Source: Quillaja saponaria (Eukaryota; Streptophyta; Magnoliopsida; Fabales; Quillajaceae). Taken from it: a stretch of DNA of 64,000 nt. The notes beneath the pieces are model-generated. The model did no database searches and was not told the DNA's origin. It worked only from the letters and a program-made list of their open reading frames with translations. A program made the position numbers and the translations under genes. Numbering within the stretch: the first letter of the stretch is position 1; every line of letters starts with the position of its first letter. Positions 47,440-61,499 of the stretch are shown piece by piece. Location of the stretch: NCBI GenBank assembly GCA_029379385.1, contig CM055615.1, positions 5,208,001-5,272,000 on the forward strand, in the 5' to 3' direction.

Positions 47440-50400
47440 TGTCACACCTCTCATGGAGACATGACTGGTCGAAGGAATGGTAACCAAACTTCCGTAACCT
47501 TGACTCAAATAGAAGAACAACCATGACTCTTGACTCACCAATGAATACAACCAAGAAATTATAAAGACAAAAATTAACATTAAAAGTTTGTTGATTACAA
47601 CAAATCACAACTTACTAAAAATTTCGGCAGAGGTCCCTTACAATATAGAACATGCCTTAAAACACAATCCTATAAACTCTTTTTATTACTCAACATAATA
47701 CAAAAATCATAAGGAGCTCTGCTCCGTTCATATCATCAACAAAACAAGTACTAGAATATTACATCATATCACATTTGATACCCACAGTACTAATGTGACT
47801 ACAAACTTTCATCCTTGACTCCAAGTATGAGATTTCGAGGCATACCTTGTCGTCAAATTCTTAGCAAAAACCTCGCATTAGCGGTTAACTTCTTTTGACG
47901 TCCTGCTACTAAAAATATAACCACAGGAAAGGGGTGAGTCCTACGGACTTAGTGAGTGGAAAATCGTACCCAAAGGGTACTAGCATCACACAACACAAGC
48001 ATATAACATACGTAATAACATTGCGTAACATTATTCATATCTTAATTCACATTGCACATATATATTATAACGGTCATAAATTCACAGTTTACATAAAACA
48101 TAGGATCACAAATTAATAAGAACAATAATATCAAACCAAGCAACCAAAGGGCCAACGAGTGACCCAGCCCCGCACACCAATATCACCCCTTGCCGAGCAT
48201 TTACGCGTCCGCACACCAAATTAATTTCCCGTACACAATACATCCCACCGGGGATGAGCACTCAATTTTAAAAATATATATCAGAATCAGGATTTCTCAC
48301 AATTTTTAAATCAGAGTATCCTAGGTGCACCTGGATTTTTAATTTCAGAAGTGAAAATCATTTTTCAGAAAATGTTCACGAGTTAGCCCTTATCAAACAC
48401 AATCAATGTCAATCAAAGCAACCAATATCAAACAAATATAATTCAGATAAATTTATGAAATACTTTACTTGCTTACTTTCCACATATCACAAATATTCAA
48501 ATAAACATATAATTAAACAAACTAATCTAGCCCCTAAAGGTAGCAATTAACCACTCACCTGTTACCCATTTCATTCGTCACTCACACTTGTGTCCATGCG
48601 TCTCATCAGGTTCACATTGGAATCCGAAACTGAAATTCATAATTCCAAATACTACATAGTTCATAAACGTTATTGTTATACCATTTTACTTACTAAACTT
48701 ATATCTCAACTTATATAGGCTTATTTATGAAAGTTTTCCTTTAAACTATTACATGTCAATTAATATGGATTAGACTTTAGGTGATAAGGTTATCAATAAA
48801 GAGGGCTTTTAAATATCTTGACAAAACATATAACAGGAGAAATCATTAGAAAAGTATAGAAAGCATTTAGTGTGTTAAAAATGTTAAAGCTGTCTAAACT
48901 TGAGGTTTGGACTAGTGTCCACTTTAATGGTCATATTTTTCTCCATGAAACTCTTCAGTTTCGTAAAATTTATAAAATACTAGACACATGTAGCTTTATA
49001 ATGGTATATCATTTGTAATTTTTAGATTTGTATATCAATACAGTTTATTGTTTGAAGTTGCATCAAATTGTGCCTACGCAGTATTTTTGACAGTTTTGAC
49101 CTTACCTTAGTTAATTGAACATAACTTTCTCTAGGAAAAACAAAATCCGATTCCATTTGTTGGGTTTATTAATAGACAAGTATATATATCTTTATTAGTT
49201 AGAAACTTTTCCTAGAATCTGTTATGAACCCACTCAATTTCTTACATGAACCAAAAACAGGGCACTATGAATCCTGCCTGACCTAACCGGAGTCTAACAG
49301 CTATAACTCACAACACATTTGGAACCAAGCTACGAAATTTTGTATACAACATGCCAAGACTATAAGCTACATTTCATATTTTGAACTCTTAATTTAATTC
49401 TACCCTGAAAACACTCAAAATACCAAGTTTTGGTTACTCACGAAATCTGCCCGTTTTACCTTTTTAATAACTACTTAATTCAATATCAATCATTTATTTA
49501 ACTGTTACACTTTCGACTTGTATTTTCTCATAACTTATATCCTTGGGGAAGTGTTTAACTTGTTTAATCATTCAATTATAGTTATACTAAACTTATTGCT
49601 TTGGTTAAATAGAACACAAATACCTAGACAAGATCAAGTACTACCCGTACCAAAGGAAGGAGTTCTATTGAATTGCATTTACACTTCAATATACTCCACT
49701 AACCAACCATGTTACAACAGCACTTGTGGCTTCCTACTCACGCTCAAACATGACTCAGGAAGGGAGTTAAAACAAAGTAAGCAAAGAGGAAGACTCACAG
49801 TACATGGGTTGCTATAGAAAAAAACCCAGCTGAAAATGAAAAGATACTTGATTCCCTCGGCCAGCAGGAGTTTTCAAAGGTCAAGTGAGACAAGAAAACA
49901 ACATATCCACCATAAAAAGGACAGTGGTTTACAGGTTGGGAAGACTTCCTACAGCTGCCAGCCCAGCTTAACGCAGCAAGGCTGCTGTCGTTCTAAACTA
50001 ACCTTACAGCTGAACTAAAACAAACAGCAGGACCCAAGCTCAAGTAACACAAGACAAGGGAAAATCCATAAAGCTAGAAGAAGTAAGGTTGGCTATCACG
50101 ATTTTGGAGCAAGAAATGAGTATTCCTTGCTACTGTCAGAAGCCTAAATCAGCAAGCAAGGCCGCCCACAGCAAAATAGCTACCCAGTTGAATAAATCTC
50201 ACACACACACACACACATAGTCACCACTTGATTTAAGCTAAGAAAAGCAGATCAGCAAGCTAAAAGGAAAGCTATACCTCACGGGCCAGCAAAGGGGTTC
50301 CAACAGCAGAGTGAATTTCAGACAGTTTCCAAGTTACATCAAGGTGAGATTTTAGACTTTAAGGAGAACCAACCCATGGCAAAAGAAAAGGAAAATAACT

Positions 50401-50872
50401 TGCTATGGAGGGATTAGGGCCAAGCTACCAGAAATTTTCGCATGGAAGCTTCAAGAAAACAAAATAGGGAAAAAAAGAGTGCCCATGGCGGTGGAAAAAA
50501 TCAACCAAGAGTAAACGAGAGAAAAAGAGAAAAGAAAAAGAAACAAAAAAAAAATAAGGTGGTCAAAGTCAAAATTGTATAGTAGTAGTTTATATTTTTA
50601 GTCTTAGCTCATATATACATAAAAAAAATAATCCTAGTTTATTTTATTTATACACTTAGTGCACATATGGTGAATTGTGGCTCCAATTTACCTATAGTTA
50701 TATATATATATATATATATACTGCAATTATTGTTTTATAACTCATTATATTCATAACAGATTTTACTTGCTAATACACTTTAAATAAAATGAATTCCAAT
50801 TCCAAGTAAATCCATAATAATAAAAAAATACTTTTTTTTTTTTTTTTTCAAATTGTATACGTATGTATGTGG

Positions 50873-50918
<46 letters not shown>

Positions 50919-51022
50919 ATTTGTTCACTTTAAACCTAATTTGCCTTAAATTTTATTTACCGAATCAAGTAGATTACGTACGAATATTCTAGAACATATA
51001 TTAAATTATCAGGGGTATCACA
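47440..51022 (-). mobile_element. LTR-A solo LTR inserted in the hAT transposase
   Basis: Begins TGTCACACCTC, ends GGGGTATCACA and is flanked by perfect 5-bp GTGAT duplications. It contains no primer-binding site, polypurine tract or pol sequence, so it is a single 3.58-kb LTR. 47440 to about 49450 is the inverted counterpart of window positions 1-2009. The rest includes (CA)n at 50200-50217, (TA)n at 50701-50720 and 50877-50912, and a T-run at 50831-50848. Small open frames (for example 49518-49817) show no recognisable domain. Confidence 0.9.
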
Positions 51023-51300
51023 GTGATGAGGATTTTGACATTTTTCTTTGGTGAAAAGCAAATGCTAGTTAGTTAAAGATTCTCTCATTGATTGCACGTG
51101 ATGTATTAGCAATCCCTATGCCTTATGTTGCCTCTAATTCACTTTTCAGCATAGGTGGTTGTGTGCTTGATTGTTTTAGGGATTCTTTGTCCCCAAAAAC
51201 TATAAAAGGGCTTATTTGCTTGGAAAGTTAGTTGTCTCCATGCTCATCCACTATTGAAACTGTTGACGTATTGGGTAATCTAATAGGTTCACTATCCATT
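51023..51300 (+). pseudogene. hAT transposase, C-terminal dimerisation domain
   Basis: Continues the transposase directly after the LTR and its duplicated GTGAT: DEDFDIFLW, a stop or two, then ILSLIARDVLAIPMPYVASN, SLFSIGGCVLDCFRDSLSPK and TIKGLICLES. This is the conserved hAT C-terminal dimerisation region (family: ASE.FS.GGRVLD.FR.SL.P), with Asn and Leu replacing usual residues. The junction codons on both sides of the LTR are in the same frame once one GTGAT is ignored. Non-coding hAT 3' sequence follows to about 52396. Confidence 0.88.
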
Positions 51301-52390
51301 GAATGAGGTATGCATTAATTATTTGTTTTCTTGTTTTTGTTTCTAGTTTATTGTTGAAATATGCTAATATTATAATTTTTTATGTTGTAGAAGCCTCTTC
51401 TTCGGTGGCTGAATCTGAAGCACTGCCTATTATTGTTGAGTAGATTCAAAATATATAGTATGCAAACTTATCTTTATTATCTATTGATTTTATTATGATA
51501 TTAGTAATATAAGTATTATTTTTATATTAACTTATCTTTTCAATTTTGTTTGCAAATTTGAAAGAAAAATGATGTGGCTGAAGCTTGAACTTGAAGAGCT
51601 TACCTTAGTTTTTTTTTTTTTTTTTTATGTATCTGCTTATCAATTATGTTTTGTTTGAAATACACTAGCAGTAGAAGTTGTTTATTTAGTTTGAATATGG
51701 AGTATGGATTGCAACAAGAATATTGGTTTTATGAATTACAGTAGATATATTTGTTTGCTTAATTACGTATGACAGGTTAATGCTTATAGAATAGATGGTA
51801 ACTTGTGTTTGACCGTATGCTTATATATTTATCATTTATGTTTTATTTCCTGATATTTGTTTTATGGATTACAGCATGTATATGCATTTGCTCAATTGAT
51901 TAAGTTGTGAGTTGTGACAGATTAATCATTAATGTTTTTTGAATTGAATTTATGAAGGCAACCTGTGTTGTGTGTATTGCTTGTTTATGTGCTGCTTGTT
52001 TATGTGCTGCTTATGTGGTCTGTGACTACGTAAATTTGTAATGGCAGGAAAAAAGAAAATTGTTGGGCCCAACCCACAATTGTTTAATTATGGCTGCAGG
52101 GGAATAGGTTCTTGGGCCAAGGTTGTTTATTTAAAAGGTTCAAATCCATTAAATCTATGTAAAAAAGAAAAAAAATTACAAAAAAGGCTTAATTTTTTAT
52201 TATGGGCCTCAAATTTGCAAGGCCCAACCCAGTAATAGAAAACCCGAAACGCCAACCCGAATCAACCCCAACTCGTGATTGTCGATCGGTATCGAGCATC
52301 CTCAAACTTCAACTTCGAATGGGTAGTTAAAATCTAAAACCGACTTTCCCAAGTCAGCTTTGTTCACCCCTAAACCCGACCCGATGCACA
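51301..52390 (+). other. 3' non-coding part of the hAT element
   Basis: AT-rich with two or three short exon-like pieces (GAAGCCTCTTCTTCGGTGGC at 51390), a T-run at 51610 and the CCCAACCC-type subterminal stretch at 52210-52390. No further gene. Confidence 0.5.
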
Positions 52391-52609
52391 GGCCTATATT
52401 GTACATCAATGAAATTTTTACTTCAATGCAAGAAAAGTTTGGAACTAACAACATTCACTTGCAATCTTTCAACTTATTAATACAAAACACAAAAAAAATT
52501 AAAGCAAAATAGAGATTACAAATTCAAACCTTTTAACTTATATAAATGGTTGCTATGAGAAATTCATTGATGTCTCTTGAATTCATTGTTTGCATACTAT
52601 CTTATTTAC

Positions 52610-55600
52610 TTAGGAGTTTAGTACTTCTCGATAAACAACATTGCGTGTGAACACATCATTTGTACTATTTAATTTTCCTTTTTTAACACAAACTATAGTT
52701 GTTGACACTGAGACCTCTCTTGAAAGCGCGACATACAATTGACCGTGACTGAAAACATGATCTAGAAGATATATATCAACATTTGGTATTGTCTGTCCTT
52801 GAGACTTATTTACGATTAGGGCAAAACTCAATCTAACTAGAAATTGTCTTTTTGTCATTTTGAAAGTACTCTCTAGTGATTTCAATGGAATTCTCGAAAG
52901 AAAAACTCTTGTTCTTGCATATTGACCAGTTAAAACTTCTGCATCTATCACATTTTGTAAAAAATCACGACATAACAGTCTTGTGCCATTGCATAAACCT
53001 GCTTTAGGGTGTACATTTCTCAAAAGAATAATGGGTGTACCCTTCTTCAATCTTAAAATATGTGGTGGAAGGCCACCTAGTGAAATCGAGTTTAGATATT
53101 CTTTTTGATACAAATTGCGAGTATCTTCTTCAACTGAATCAAATAAGTATAATATGAACTCTTCACAAGGAAAACTATGGATGATCTTATTATTTAACTT
53201 CTTAACCTCATCATTTATGAGTGTTAAAATTGCTTGATTACCATATATAAGAGATCATTTATATGGGCTTCCAAATTGGGAAATATTTTATCAATTAACT
53301 GATCAATAGATTGTTCACCAACACATGGTATTACAATTGATGATGGAATTTTTATGAAATCCTTATCCATAGGTGGCTCTATCCCATTGCCAACTCCTAG
53401 AGCAAACATAGAAAAAACTTCATCTGTTTTAGATCTTATATTTGACGTTAATCTCAAAACTTGAAAGTGTTTCCATAAGAGAGACTTCATTATTGACACA
53501 TTCACCGTTTGAGATTTTGTTCCATTGGGCACAACAAGAAGAATTTTGTGAAAATCCCTTCCAAGAATTACTACCTTCCCACCAAATGGTGAATTTTCTT
53601 TGGTTATGTTTCTTAAAGTTCTATCTAGAGCTTCGAAAGCATATTAATGCACCATTTAAGCTTTATCCCATATGATAACTAATGTTCATCGAAATAATTC
53701 AAATAAATTTGATTGTTTCTTAACTGAACATATGGAAGATGAATCAGGATTTAATGGTGTTTTGAATCTTGAATGTGCAGTTCTTCCACCTGGCATTATT
53801 GTAGCTTTTATGCTAGATGTAGCTGTTGCTAATATAATCACACCTTGACTTCTCAAAGTTGCTAAGACTTGAAGATGTTGTACTTCTTCGATCCTCAATA
53901 GTAGATACAATTAGATCATAGGCATTTCTTTGGCCCTCATTTAAGTTTCCCATTGCATTGACATCTTTTTGTTGTATAAGAATGGAAACTCTTTTTACAT
54001 CACTCTTGGTATTTCATTTTCATCATCTTCATATGATATTTGCGGTAAATCATACTCAGTAATTTGCTTTCCATGTTACAATAATAACATTTTATGTCCC
54101 ATAACAACTTATTTTCAACTACACAACTTCTTGTGGTACTTGAAGTCAAGTAATCTTCCATCACACTAGTGTGAAATTCATTCCATAATCTTCGTACATC
54201 AACTAGTTGACAATATACCAATATTGTGACAAACGATCTTCTTAAAGCATATGACATACAAAAAGACATAGCATCAAGCATACACTGTCTACTACTCCAT
54301 CATTTTCCAGTAAACCATGTTGCTAAGCAGATAGCTTGTATAAGTTATACAAAATTCTACCATAAGTTAATAAGTCATCAAAATTCATTGGCCCTCTCTT
54401 ATAGAGGAAAAGAAGAACACGTAAGAAGAACGTTTCCTCATCTAACGATGATACATAATATATTCTTCCTATCACTTTAATTTGATTTTTTTTTTTTTTT
54501 GCATTAATGTGCACTATCATCCCATCTATAGTATTGAGGAAATTTAGAATATAGATATTGTCTTGCCTCTGGATCCTCGCGATTTATTTTAAAGAATTAT
54601 TATGTCAGTTCTGTTCTCGAATTTCATTCATTTGCTAAAACATCTAATATTCCACCTCCTTTAATGTAAACATATTCTTTGCATGTTTGAATGATTAATG
54701 CAAGTCTTTTCACTGATGGATATATTTTTCTCATTGAAAATTTATAAATTCTCCATAATGCCTCGGTTGGACAGATATATTTGGCATCTAACCATTATTT
54801 AATCTCATCGACATTTGGTTCTGATTGCAACTCAATAGAAACACGATCTGGGCCTTTATGAATATATATATATACAAATACTTCACACTTTTCACACTAT
54901 TGCAAATCTCAACATTAATGTGACAATTATATCTTAAAAGAAGCCAAGGATTATATGGAACCACCCAACTATTATCAACCATAATATTTTAATGATGGTC
55001 AAGTTGATCAGGTCCTAGATAACGTCTTTGATAAGTAGGGTAAGAATCATTTCCTTGCAATGTTACTTGTGCAAATGGTTTTGGGTAGTTCTGTTTACAA
55101 CGCCCATTCTTCATACATGGACAACGTTGATTTTGTATTCCACATGGACCATTTGTTTCCAAACCGCGTTATATAGTTCAGATTGATCAGTCTAATTTGG
55201 TATTTCTACTTTTACAACTCTGTTTTAATGATCCGGGGAATTTAGCTTGTCATCTTCTCCAAGTATTACCAACATATGTGCATGAGGGAGTCCTCTCTTT
55301 GGAAACTCAATCACATAAGCATAAGCAATGACTTCACCCAAAACTCGTTTGTTAACTATATCTTCTTTAAAATCCTCAAATTTTAGGTGAAATACTTTTG
55401 TAAGTAAGTCTGATCGATCTTTAGGAACTTGACCAGATAGAAGTAAGTTTTGCATATCTTCCCAAGCAGGGTTGCAAGTCATAGTGAGGAAAAGATATAG
55501 CTTTCCAAATTTTCAAACTAATGCCATTGCATCTTAATATCTTTGGAACATATCACGTGGACTCCCAACAAAAGACAAATGCAATATTGTTCTGCGACCA

Positions 55601-57480
55601 ACATTTTCTATTATAAAAGTTGAATTATAGTTACATGTCATAAGCACAACATCATTTCGTAGATATATTTAAAGGACAAATATACAAACTTGCATCATTA
55701 ATGCCAACATCTATTGCATCATGAAGTCCTTGTCAAATCTCTTCACGAATAGTACTTTGATTATGTCATAATCATCTAAGTTTTTATGTCTCAATCTTGA
55801 CATAATTATCAACAACATACTGTTGAAACAACCGTCCTCCTAGAAGAAGTAGTGACTCATTATCACGTCACATCTAACATTCATAAAGAAAAATACCATA
55901 ATTGATTAATTTAGTTTAGTTAGCATAGTTTGTTTTACAATTATGAAATGGTAGATATAGTATGTTACCTGTAACATGTATGAATAATAGTCATAACATG
56001 TAACCTTTGTACCATTAATATTGCGTGTATTTTCATCCTAGCCATAAGTACTATAGGGAAACAATAAAGGATATTGTAGTGGGTCACAATATCCCGCTAA
56101 CTCTAAGACATTCATTAGTCTTCTTGTTATTATTTGAACAATAATATCTCTTCCATTAAGTTCACCTACTTCTTATGCACCAACTAAAACAGCTACAACT
56201 TCGGATGCTATTGACAAGTTGTATTGTGGTTGATTTGGAGGACGTTCCTTAATAATTAGACGACAATCATGTAAATCATCTCTTTGAGCCAATTGACAAA
56301 ATACTTGTACAAAAGGATTATGTATTTCCAGAAGTTGTTTGATTTTATTCACCAAGTTAACATCAAGCGCATTATTCTCTGCATTTGATTTTCAACCTTA
56401 TGATTAGTGTTATAAATGTATAATTGTAAAAATCAAGGTCTTTGATCTTGAGTCAATAACAATCCACCAATTTGATGACATATTGATCCTTGGGCACGAA
56501 ATATGTAAACTCCATGTCTAGCTGATGCTAAACCTTCATCCAGATGAACTCCTAGTGAAGTAAAAGACATTGCATGATTATAGTTGTGTTTGTTCTGTCT
56601 AAAATGCACACCCTCTGCACTTTGGTCTCTAAAAATGTTTGTTAACTCTAAAAGGGCCGGGATTGGTGGAAATGCAATATGACCATTTGAACAATAGAGG
56701 CTTGAAGATTTATGTTGTAGTAGGCGTGCACCACAATGTGGGCATGTTCTTGGATGGGGTATGAGAGGCCTTGTGAATCCCATACTCTCATGAAAGCCTC
56801 TAAAATAGTTATGGAGCCTTTTATTTCGTATGTGGTGTTGATTTAATGGCACACACATTTGTTGTATATTGACACCACTTGATATGTTTGCATGCATTTA
56901 TTGATCTTCATTTGGTTCATCTACCAATATTAAATAACCACATAATTAACAATGGCAATTACATTGTTATTATAATATTGACACTATTTAAAATTCTTTA
57001 GAAAGACTATTGTGAAAAAATTGAATAAATCACTTACCATGATTAGGTTGCACTCTTATTGTACAGGCTATACTGCCTAACATTGGTGAGTCTTAAACTC
57101 TCACTTCTTTAATTGTCAACGGCTGCAATAGGTATACTTGTGTCACCAACAGATGTTGTATCTGGAATATTATATACAGAGTTTCTCTTAATATATATAC
57201 TAATTTTATTTTTTTTAGCTAGACCATTCAGAAAAATTTGAATAGATCACTTATCATGATTAGGTTGCACTCTTGTTGTACGGGCTATACGCCTAACACC
57301 AATGAGTCTTAAACTCTCACTTCTTTCAGTATCAATAATTGCATTAAATATAGTTGTGTCACCAACAAATCCTGTATCTGAAGTATTATATAAAGAGTTT
57401 CTCTCAATATTGGTTCGTCTCATAGATTGATAATTCGAATGATGCCTAGCAAGTATTACTTCTCTTTGATCCACACTCAT
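52610..57480 (-). pseudogene. Helitron Rep/helicase (RepHel), degraded
   Basis: Reading from 57480 downward: an N-terminal basic region (SVDQREVILARHHSNYQSMR); a CPHCGA..YCSNG zinc motif at 56750-56690; the Rep region, with FPKRGLPHAHMLV (HxH metal motif) at about 55290 and [20 protein letters not shown] and VKYLYIYI (tyrosine region) at 54970-54860; a linker with IGRIYYVSS and AMSFCMSYALRRSF; then a Pif1-type helicase with LATATSSIKATIMPGGRTAH, IIWDKA and, intact over 53113-52610, GTPIILLRNVHPKAGLCNGT through KSQGQTIPNVDIYL and GQLYVALSRE. The Walker A motif is unrecognisable and Walker B has Lys for Glu. Many stops and frameshifts make it inactive. Confidence 0.9.
57023..57460 (-). repeat. 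Tandem duplication of about 217 bp in the Helitron N-terminal region
   Basis: CATGATTAGGTTGCACTCTT, AGTCTTAAACTCTCACTTCTTT, TTGTGTCACCAACA and GAGTTTCTCT.AATAT recur 217 bp apart (57041 and 57258). The right copy is open in the coding frame and the left one is more decayed. Confidence 0.85.
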
Positions 57481-57600
57481 TAGTTGCGACCTCTCCTTCC
57501 TTTCCCTTCTCGAACATTCACGTTGTTGTTCCCGATTTTGTTCATTTGTTTTGAAGTTTTGAATTTTACGTTAAATATTAAACTAACATATATTATCAGT

Positions 57601-60053
57601 TTGCATTTTTAAAAGAAGCTTTTTATTATAAAATTTTAATATCATATATACATACCAAAAATAGTAATGTTGAACTTTAAAATTACTACGGGAATGTTTC
57701 TGGTGTGAAGATTGTTGACATGTCAAAAAATAACACAATAATATTCAACAATATATAAAAATATTATAAAAAGCAATATTGCATCAAATTCAACATGCAG
57801 CTAACATATATACAACTTAAAATAATTATTACATAGGTTATTAAGAATAACAAACAACATCTAAGTAAATGCACATATGAATGTACAACTTCAAATAATA
57901 TGAACAAATGACAATTTTATTTTTAATTTTGTAGATATGTAAATAATTAGAAATTATCTCCATGAATATTTAGAGATTAATAGTTATAGTATTAAACAGT
58001 TATAGGACGTTTATATGTGAAATTATATAATTGTATAAAATGATATTCAAAGTTACACATTTGAAGAAGAATATACAACAAAATATAAAAATATTATAAA
58101 AGCAAAATTGCATCAAATGCAACATGCAACCAACATATAAAATTCATGTTAAGAAATAAAGATAAAGAATAACTGGAACCTAGCATAATTGGCACTCACA
58201 TTAAAGACATTCTAAGAAGATTTTCATATTTCCCAGTCTTGAGTTTCACTCCGTTCGAAGTGCCAAATTATGCAAAACCCACATACATTACATTAGAAAT
58301 TTTACAATAAACCAATAAACTTCACATTAAAATAAAATTAAATGCAAGTATATCACAATCAATTTTGAATGATTTATCAAACTATAATCTCTTCTGCCCA
58401 AGAAAAAAATAATTACGCCTAGATTATAAATCTGAGTCCTTAGAAGATTGAGCTTCCAAAAACTAATATGCATAGATTATAAAAAGAGTCCTTAAAATAA
58501 ATGAAGTATTAATATATGATAAATTAAGATACTAAGAAAGTAAATTTTCATCTTCAGATTTAAAATTTTAAATACTGTGGCTAGATCTTCTGCCCAATAA
58601 CTATTAATCAACTAAGCTATCTATTTGATGTTATCAAAACAAAATAAATCAAAAAGAGCATAATTAAAAAGCATATGAAAAGAACACAATTAACCAATAC
58701 GAAAACAATAAAAATAGAGTTTCTATCATTTCAATTTACAGATCCATAAAAATATCTAAGATGGACTGTCCATTCCAATTCAAGAGTCGGACGTATGCTC
58801 TCAGTGGAAGCTAAATTCTAATATGTCATAGCTTAAAAATCTAACAATATCTTATTTATTACCAACCAAGATTACTTAGATATTAGAAAACTTATGTTTA
58901 CTACCAAGTTACAATGGGGGCATGGTGGAAAGGATGGAAAGAAAGAAAAAACAAAATATGGACCATTTACAAAGCTAACTTTCGGTAGAGAGAAAGAGAA
59001 GTCCAATTCCAAATCCCTAATCCTCATCCCGATAGGAGCAGGGATTTTTATGTAAATCAATTTTGAAGGTAGAGATAAATACCAGTTGGTGTATGCAATA
59101 TAACAACAGCCAATAATATTATTTTACGGAATACTAACCAACCTGCCAAGATAATCCAACATATTAGTGAGAATAGGATCGAAAAATTAAAGATTAAAAA
59201 TTATATACTATAATAGGAATGCCTGATCGTAAGTAGTTTTTAATTTATTATAATTTGTTAAGTTATTTTAAATTCCTTAATTTAAAGTTTAAAATGGGCA
59301 TGAACCAAACAGTTTTGATTAATATGCAACTGTGCATGCAGTTTAACCAACGGTCTGAAAGTATAATCACTTGTTTTTGTCAGAAGCTCTAAAACAAATA
59401 TCTATACTATTTTAATTTTAACATAACATATTACTTTAAAAAAATATTTTTAATAAAATAAAAAAATAAATATTTTTATTAATTTAAAATTCATTTTAAC
59501 ATAATATATTAATTTTAAAAAAATAGAGAACAATTAAAAAAAAAAAAAAAAAGCATTTAGGGCTCATTTTATTGTACCTTAAGATTAATAATATAATACT
59601 TATGACTTTAATTAATTTTTTAAAATGATAACATATAATGTTTTAGAATTTTGGATTAGCATATTGATTACAATTTCTTGTTACATATGGAGCCGTTGAA
59701 ATTTTGAAGTCCATAACAGTTTTAATTTTATGTAATTATTTACACATCACACCAATGATTTATTATCTATTAATTAGTAAAGAATTATTAATTTCATAAA
59801 TCGCCTAAATATACAACAAAAGATTTATTGTTAAATATGAACTTACACGTAAGTAAAAGCACAATATCTATCCATTTACAAATATTACTACTCATCAAAT
59901 TGGTTCTTGAACAAATGTTAGTAATTAACACAAAAATTGTATGGTATAACTGACGATTTACGAAATTTAGATATATCCTACTACACTTAAATCATAGTTA
60001 TTATTTTTGCCGTTAAAAAAAAGAAAGGCAAAAAAAGATCTTCTTTATTATCT
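57601..60053. other. AT-rich sequence without recognised gene
   Basis: No coding domain recognised on either strand. The left part (57770-58140) has a loose duplication (ATATAAAAATATTATAAAA and GCATCAAAT.CAACATGCA at 57750 and 58085). The right part is A/T runs. It may include the 5' end of the Helitron. Confidence 0.5.
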
Positions 60054-61204
60054 TCTATACTATTCTTGATGGGAGAGACCCCTTGTACTCTCCTGCCATG
60101 TATTATATACAGTATAAGAGTTTTTATTAATATAAAATAACTAAAAAATAATTTTAAATTTTAAAATCCTAATTACTACCCACTTCCTCCCCTACCCCAT
60201 GTTATTATCACTTTTCTTTTTATTACTTGCACATATAATTTTTTTAAAATAAATCAAAATCCTACTCTTTTTTTTTTTTTTACTTTAAATTCTCAAAATG
60301 TTTTTTGTTATTTTTTAATAGCGTTTACTAAAAAGAAAATTCTGAGGCTAGTATATATATATTCAACGAACAAACAGTTGGCTAGTATATATATATTCTG
60401 TCAAATATCAAAAGTTTGCATGCATGACTAACATATTTTCTATATATTTTTTTAAATATGAAATTTTAAAAAATAAAAAATTCAAGCTAGTATATGCATG
60501 CATTGTTAAAAAAATTTTATATTGGATATATAATACAAAATGAAAATCGTGGATTTTTACAACCACGTCTTTCTTAATTCCTTTCAACGTGCTATCATGT
60601 AACCTTTTACCAACCGTATAGGCCAGTATGGGGTACAGCTGTACAACTGCAATATACTTCACGCGTTTACATTCTTTTGAAATTAATAAGCTAAGCTATA
60701 GCTAATTAGTTTACTACCAGTACGCGAAAATCATAAAAAATTAAAGATTACCCATTGATTTTTAATTTATTTTTTTCTAAAGTGAGTGCTTAGAACAAAT
60801 TTGGCTCCGTCCACTTATAAATAACTCTGCCATAATTTTATACAATATGAAATCATATCAAATTATGATATCTATTAAAAAATTTATTTAGTAACTTTTG
60901 AGATAAATATTTTGTTTTTTTAGGTTTACTCATACATACAAATCAGGAAAAAAAAAATTAATAAATCAATAAATAAAAAAACTCAATCTTTTATAAGCCG
61001 AGCTAACTTATAAGTTGTCTTCTTTTGGTATTAAATCATCAAATTGCATATTTGTGCTCATCAAACTGCCGCAGACTTGATTGGGTCACAAAATTGTCAG
61101 ATTACCTGTTATAAAGCCAACATCACAAATTTTGTATACTCACAATTGCTTTTGTACTAAGAAAAATATTACAGAGATGAAATAAAACAAACAAGTCTAG
61201 AGCA

Positions 61205-61470
61205 TGCCACACAAATAGATTCAAGAAATTTATTCCTTACCTCTCAGACCCTATTCCTCCTTCATATCTTCTTCTGCTGCCTTCTCTTCCTCTGGTATCG
61301 CCTTCACTTTCTTCGCTTGCTTTCTTTGCCTTCAGCCGTTTGTCGGATTTTTCCCTCTTCTCCTTAGCCTTATAAGCTTATCTCTTCTTCTTCTTCTCCT
61401 TTGCGTTACGCAATACCAAAGGGATATTTGTCTCAACTGTCACCTTTGAAATTGAATTATTTAATATCTG
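61205..61470 (-). pseudogene. Captured gene fragment, Lys/Glu-rich C-terminus, family unknown
   Basis: On the minus strand one frame reads VTVETNIPLVLRNAKEKKKK, a stop, then AYKAKEKREKSDKRLKAKKA. A second frame ends KVKAIPEEEKAAEEDMKEE followed by TAG. The highly charged, low-AT sequence differs sharply from the rest of the element and has the look of a normal protein C-terminus broken by a stop and a frameshift. I do not recognise the parent gene. Confidence 0.5.
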
Positions 61471-61499
61471 ACCTTTCCCAAATACCAGGACCAGGTTAT

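Larger units (their letters stand above)
44437..52396 (+). mobile_element. hAT (Ac-like) transposon with nested solo LTR
   Basis: Contains a hAT transposase pseudogene in two parts separated by the 47440-51022 LTR. The right end shows the subterminal sequence TTCACCCCTAAACCCGACCC and ends GATGCACAGGCCTA (about 52396). Read inverted, TAGGCCTGTGCATCGGGTCG is a typical plant hAT terminus. Upstream of it, CCCGAA/CCCAAC-rich sequence (52225-52280) is also typical. The matching left terminus was not found. The element seems cut off where it meets LTR-A copy 2, so the left coordinate is that junction. Confidence 0.7.
52600..57600 (-). mobile_element. Helitron (rolling-circle transposon) remnant
   Basis: Minus-strand element encoding a degraded Rep/helicase protein. 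Neither terminus was located: no hairpin plus CTRR was found near 52400-52600 and no TC start near 57600-58700. The hAT right end lies about 200 bp to its left, so the two elements are neighbours. Confidence 0.8.

Noticed and set aside
49518..50018. Open frames of 99 and 60 codons on the plus strand
   Set aside because: They lie within the solo LTR and match no known protein pattern; retrotransposon LTRs do not normally code here.
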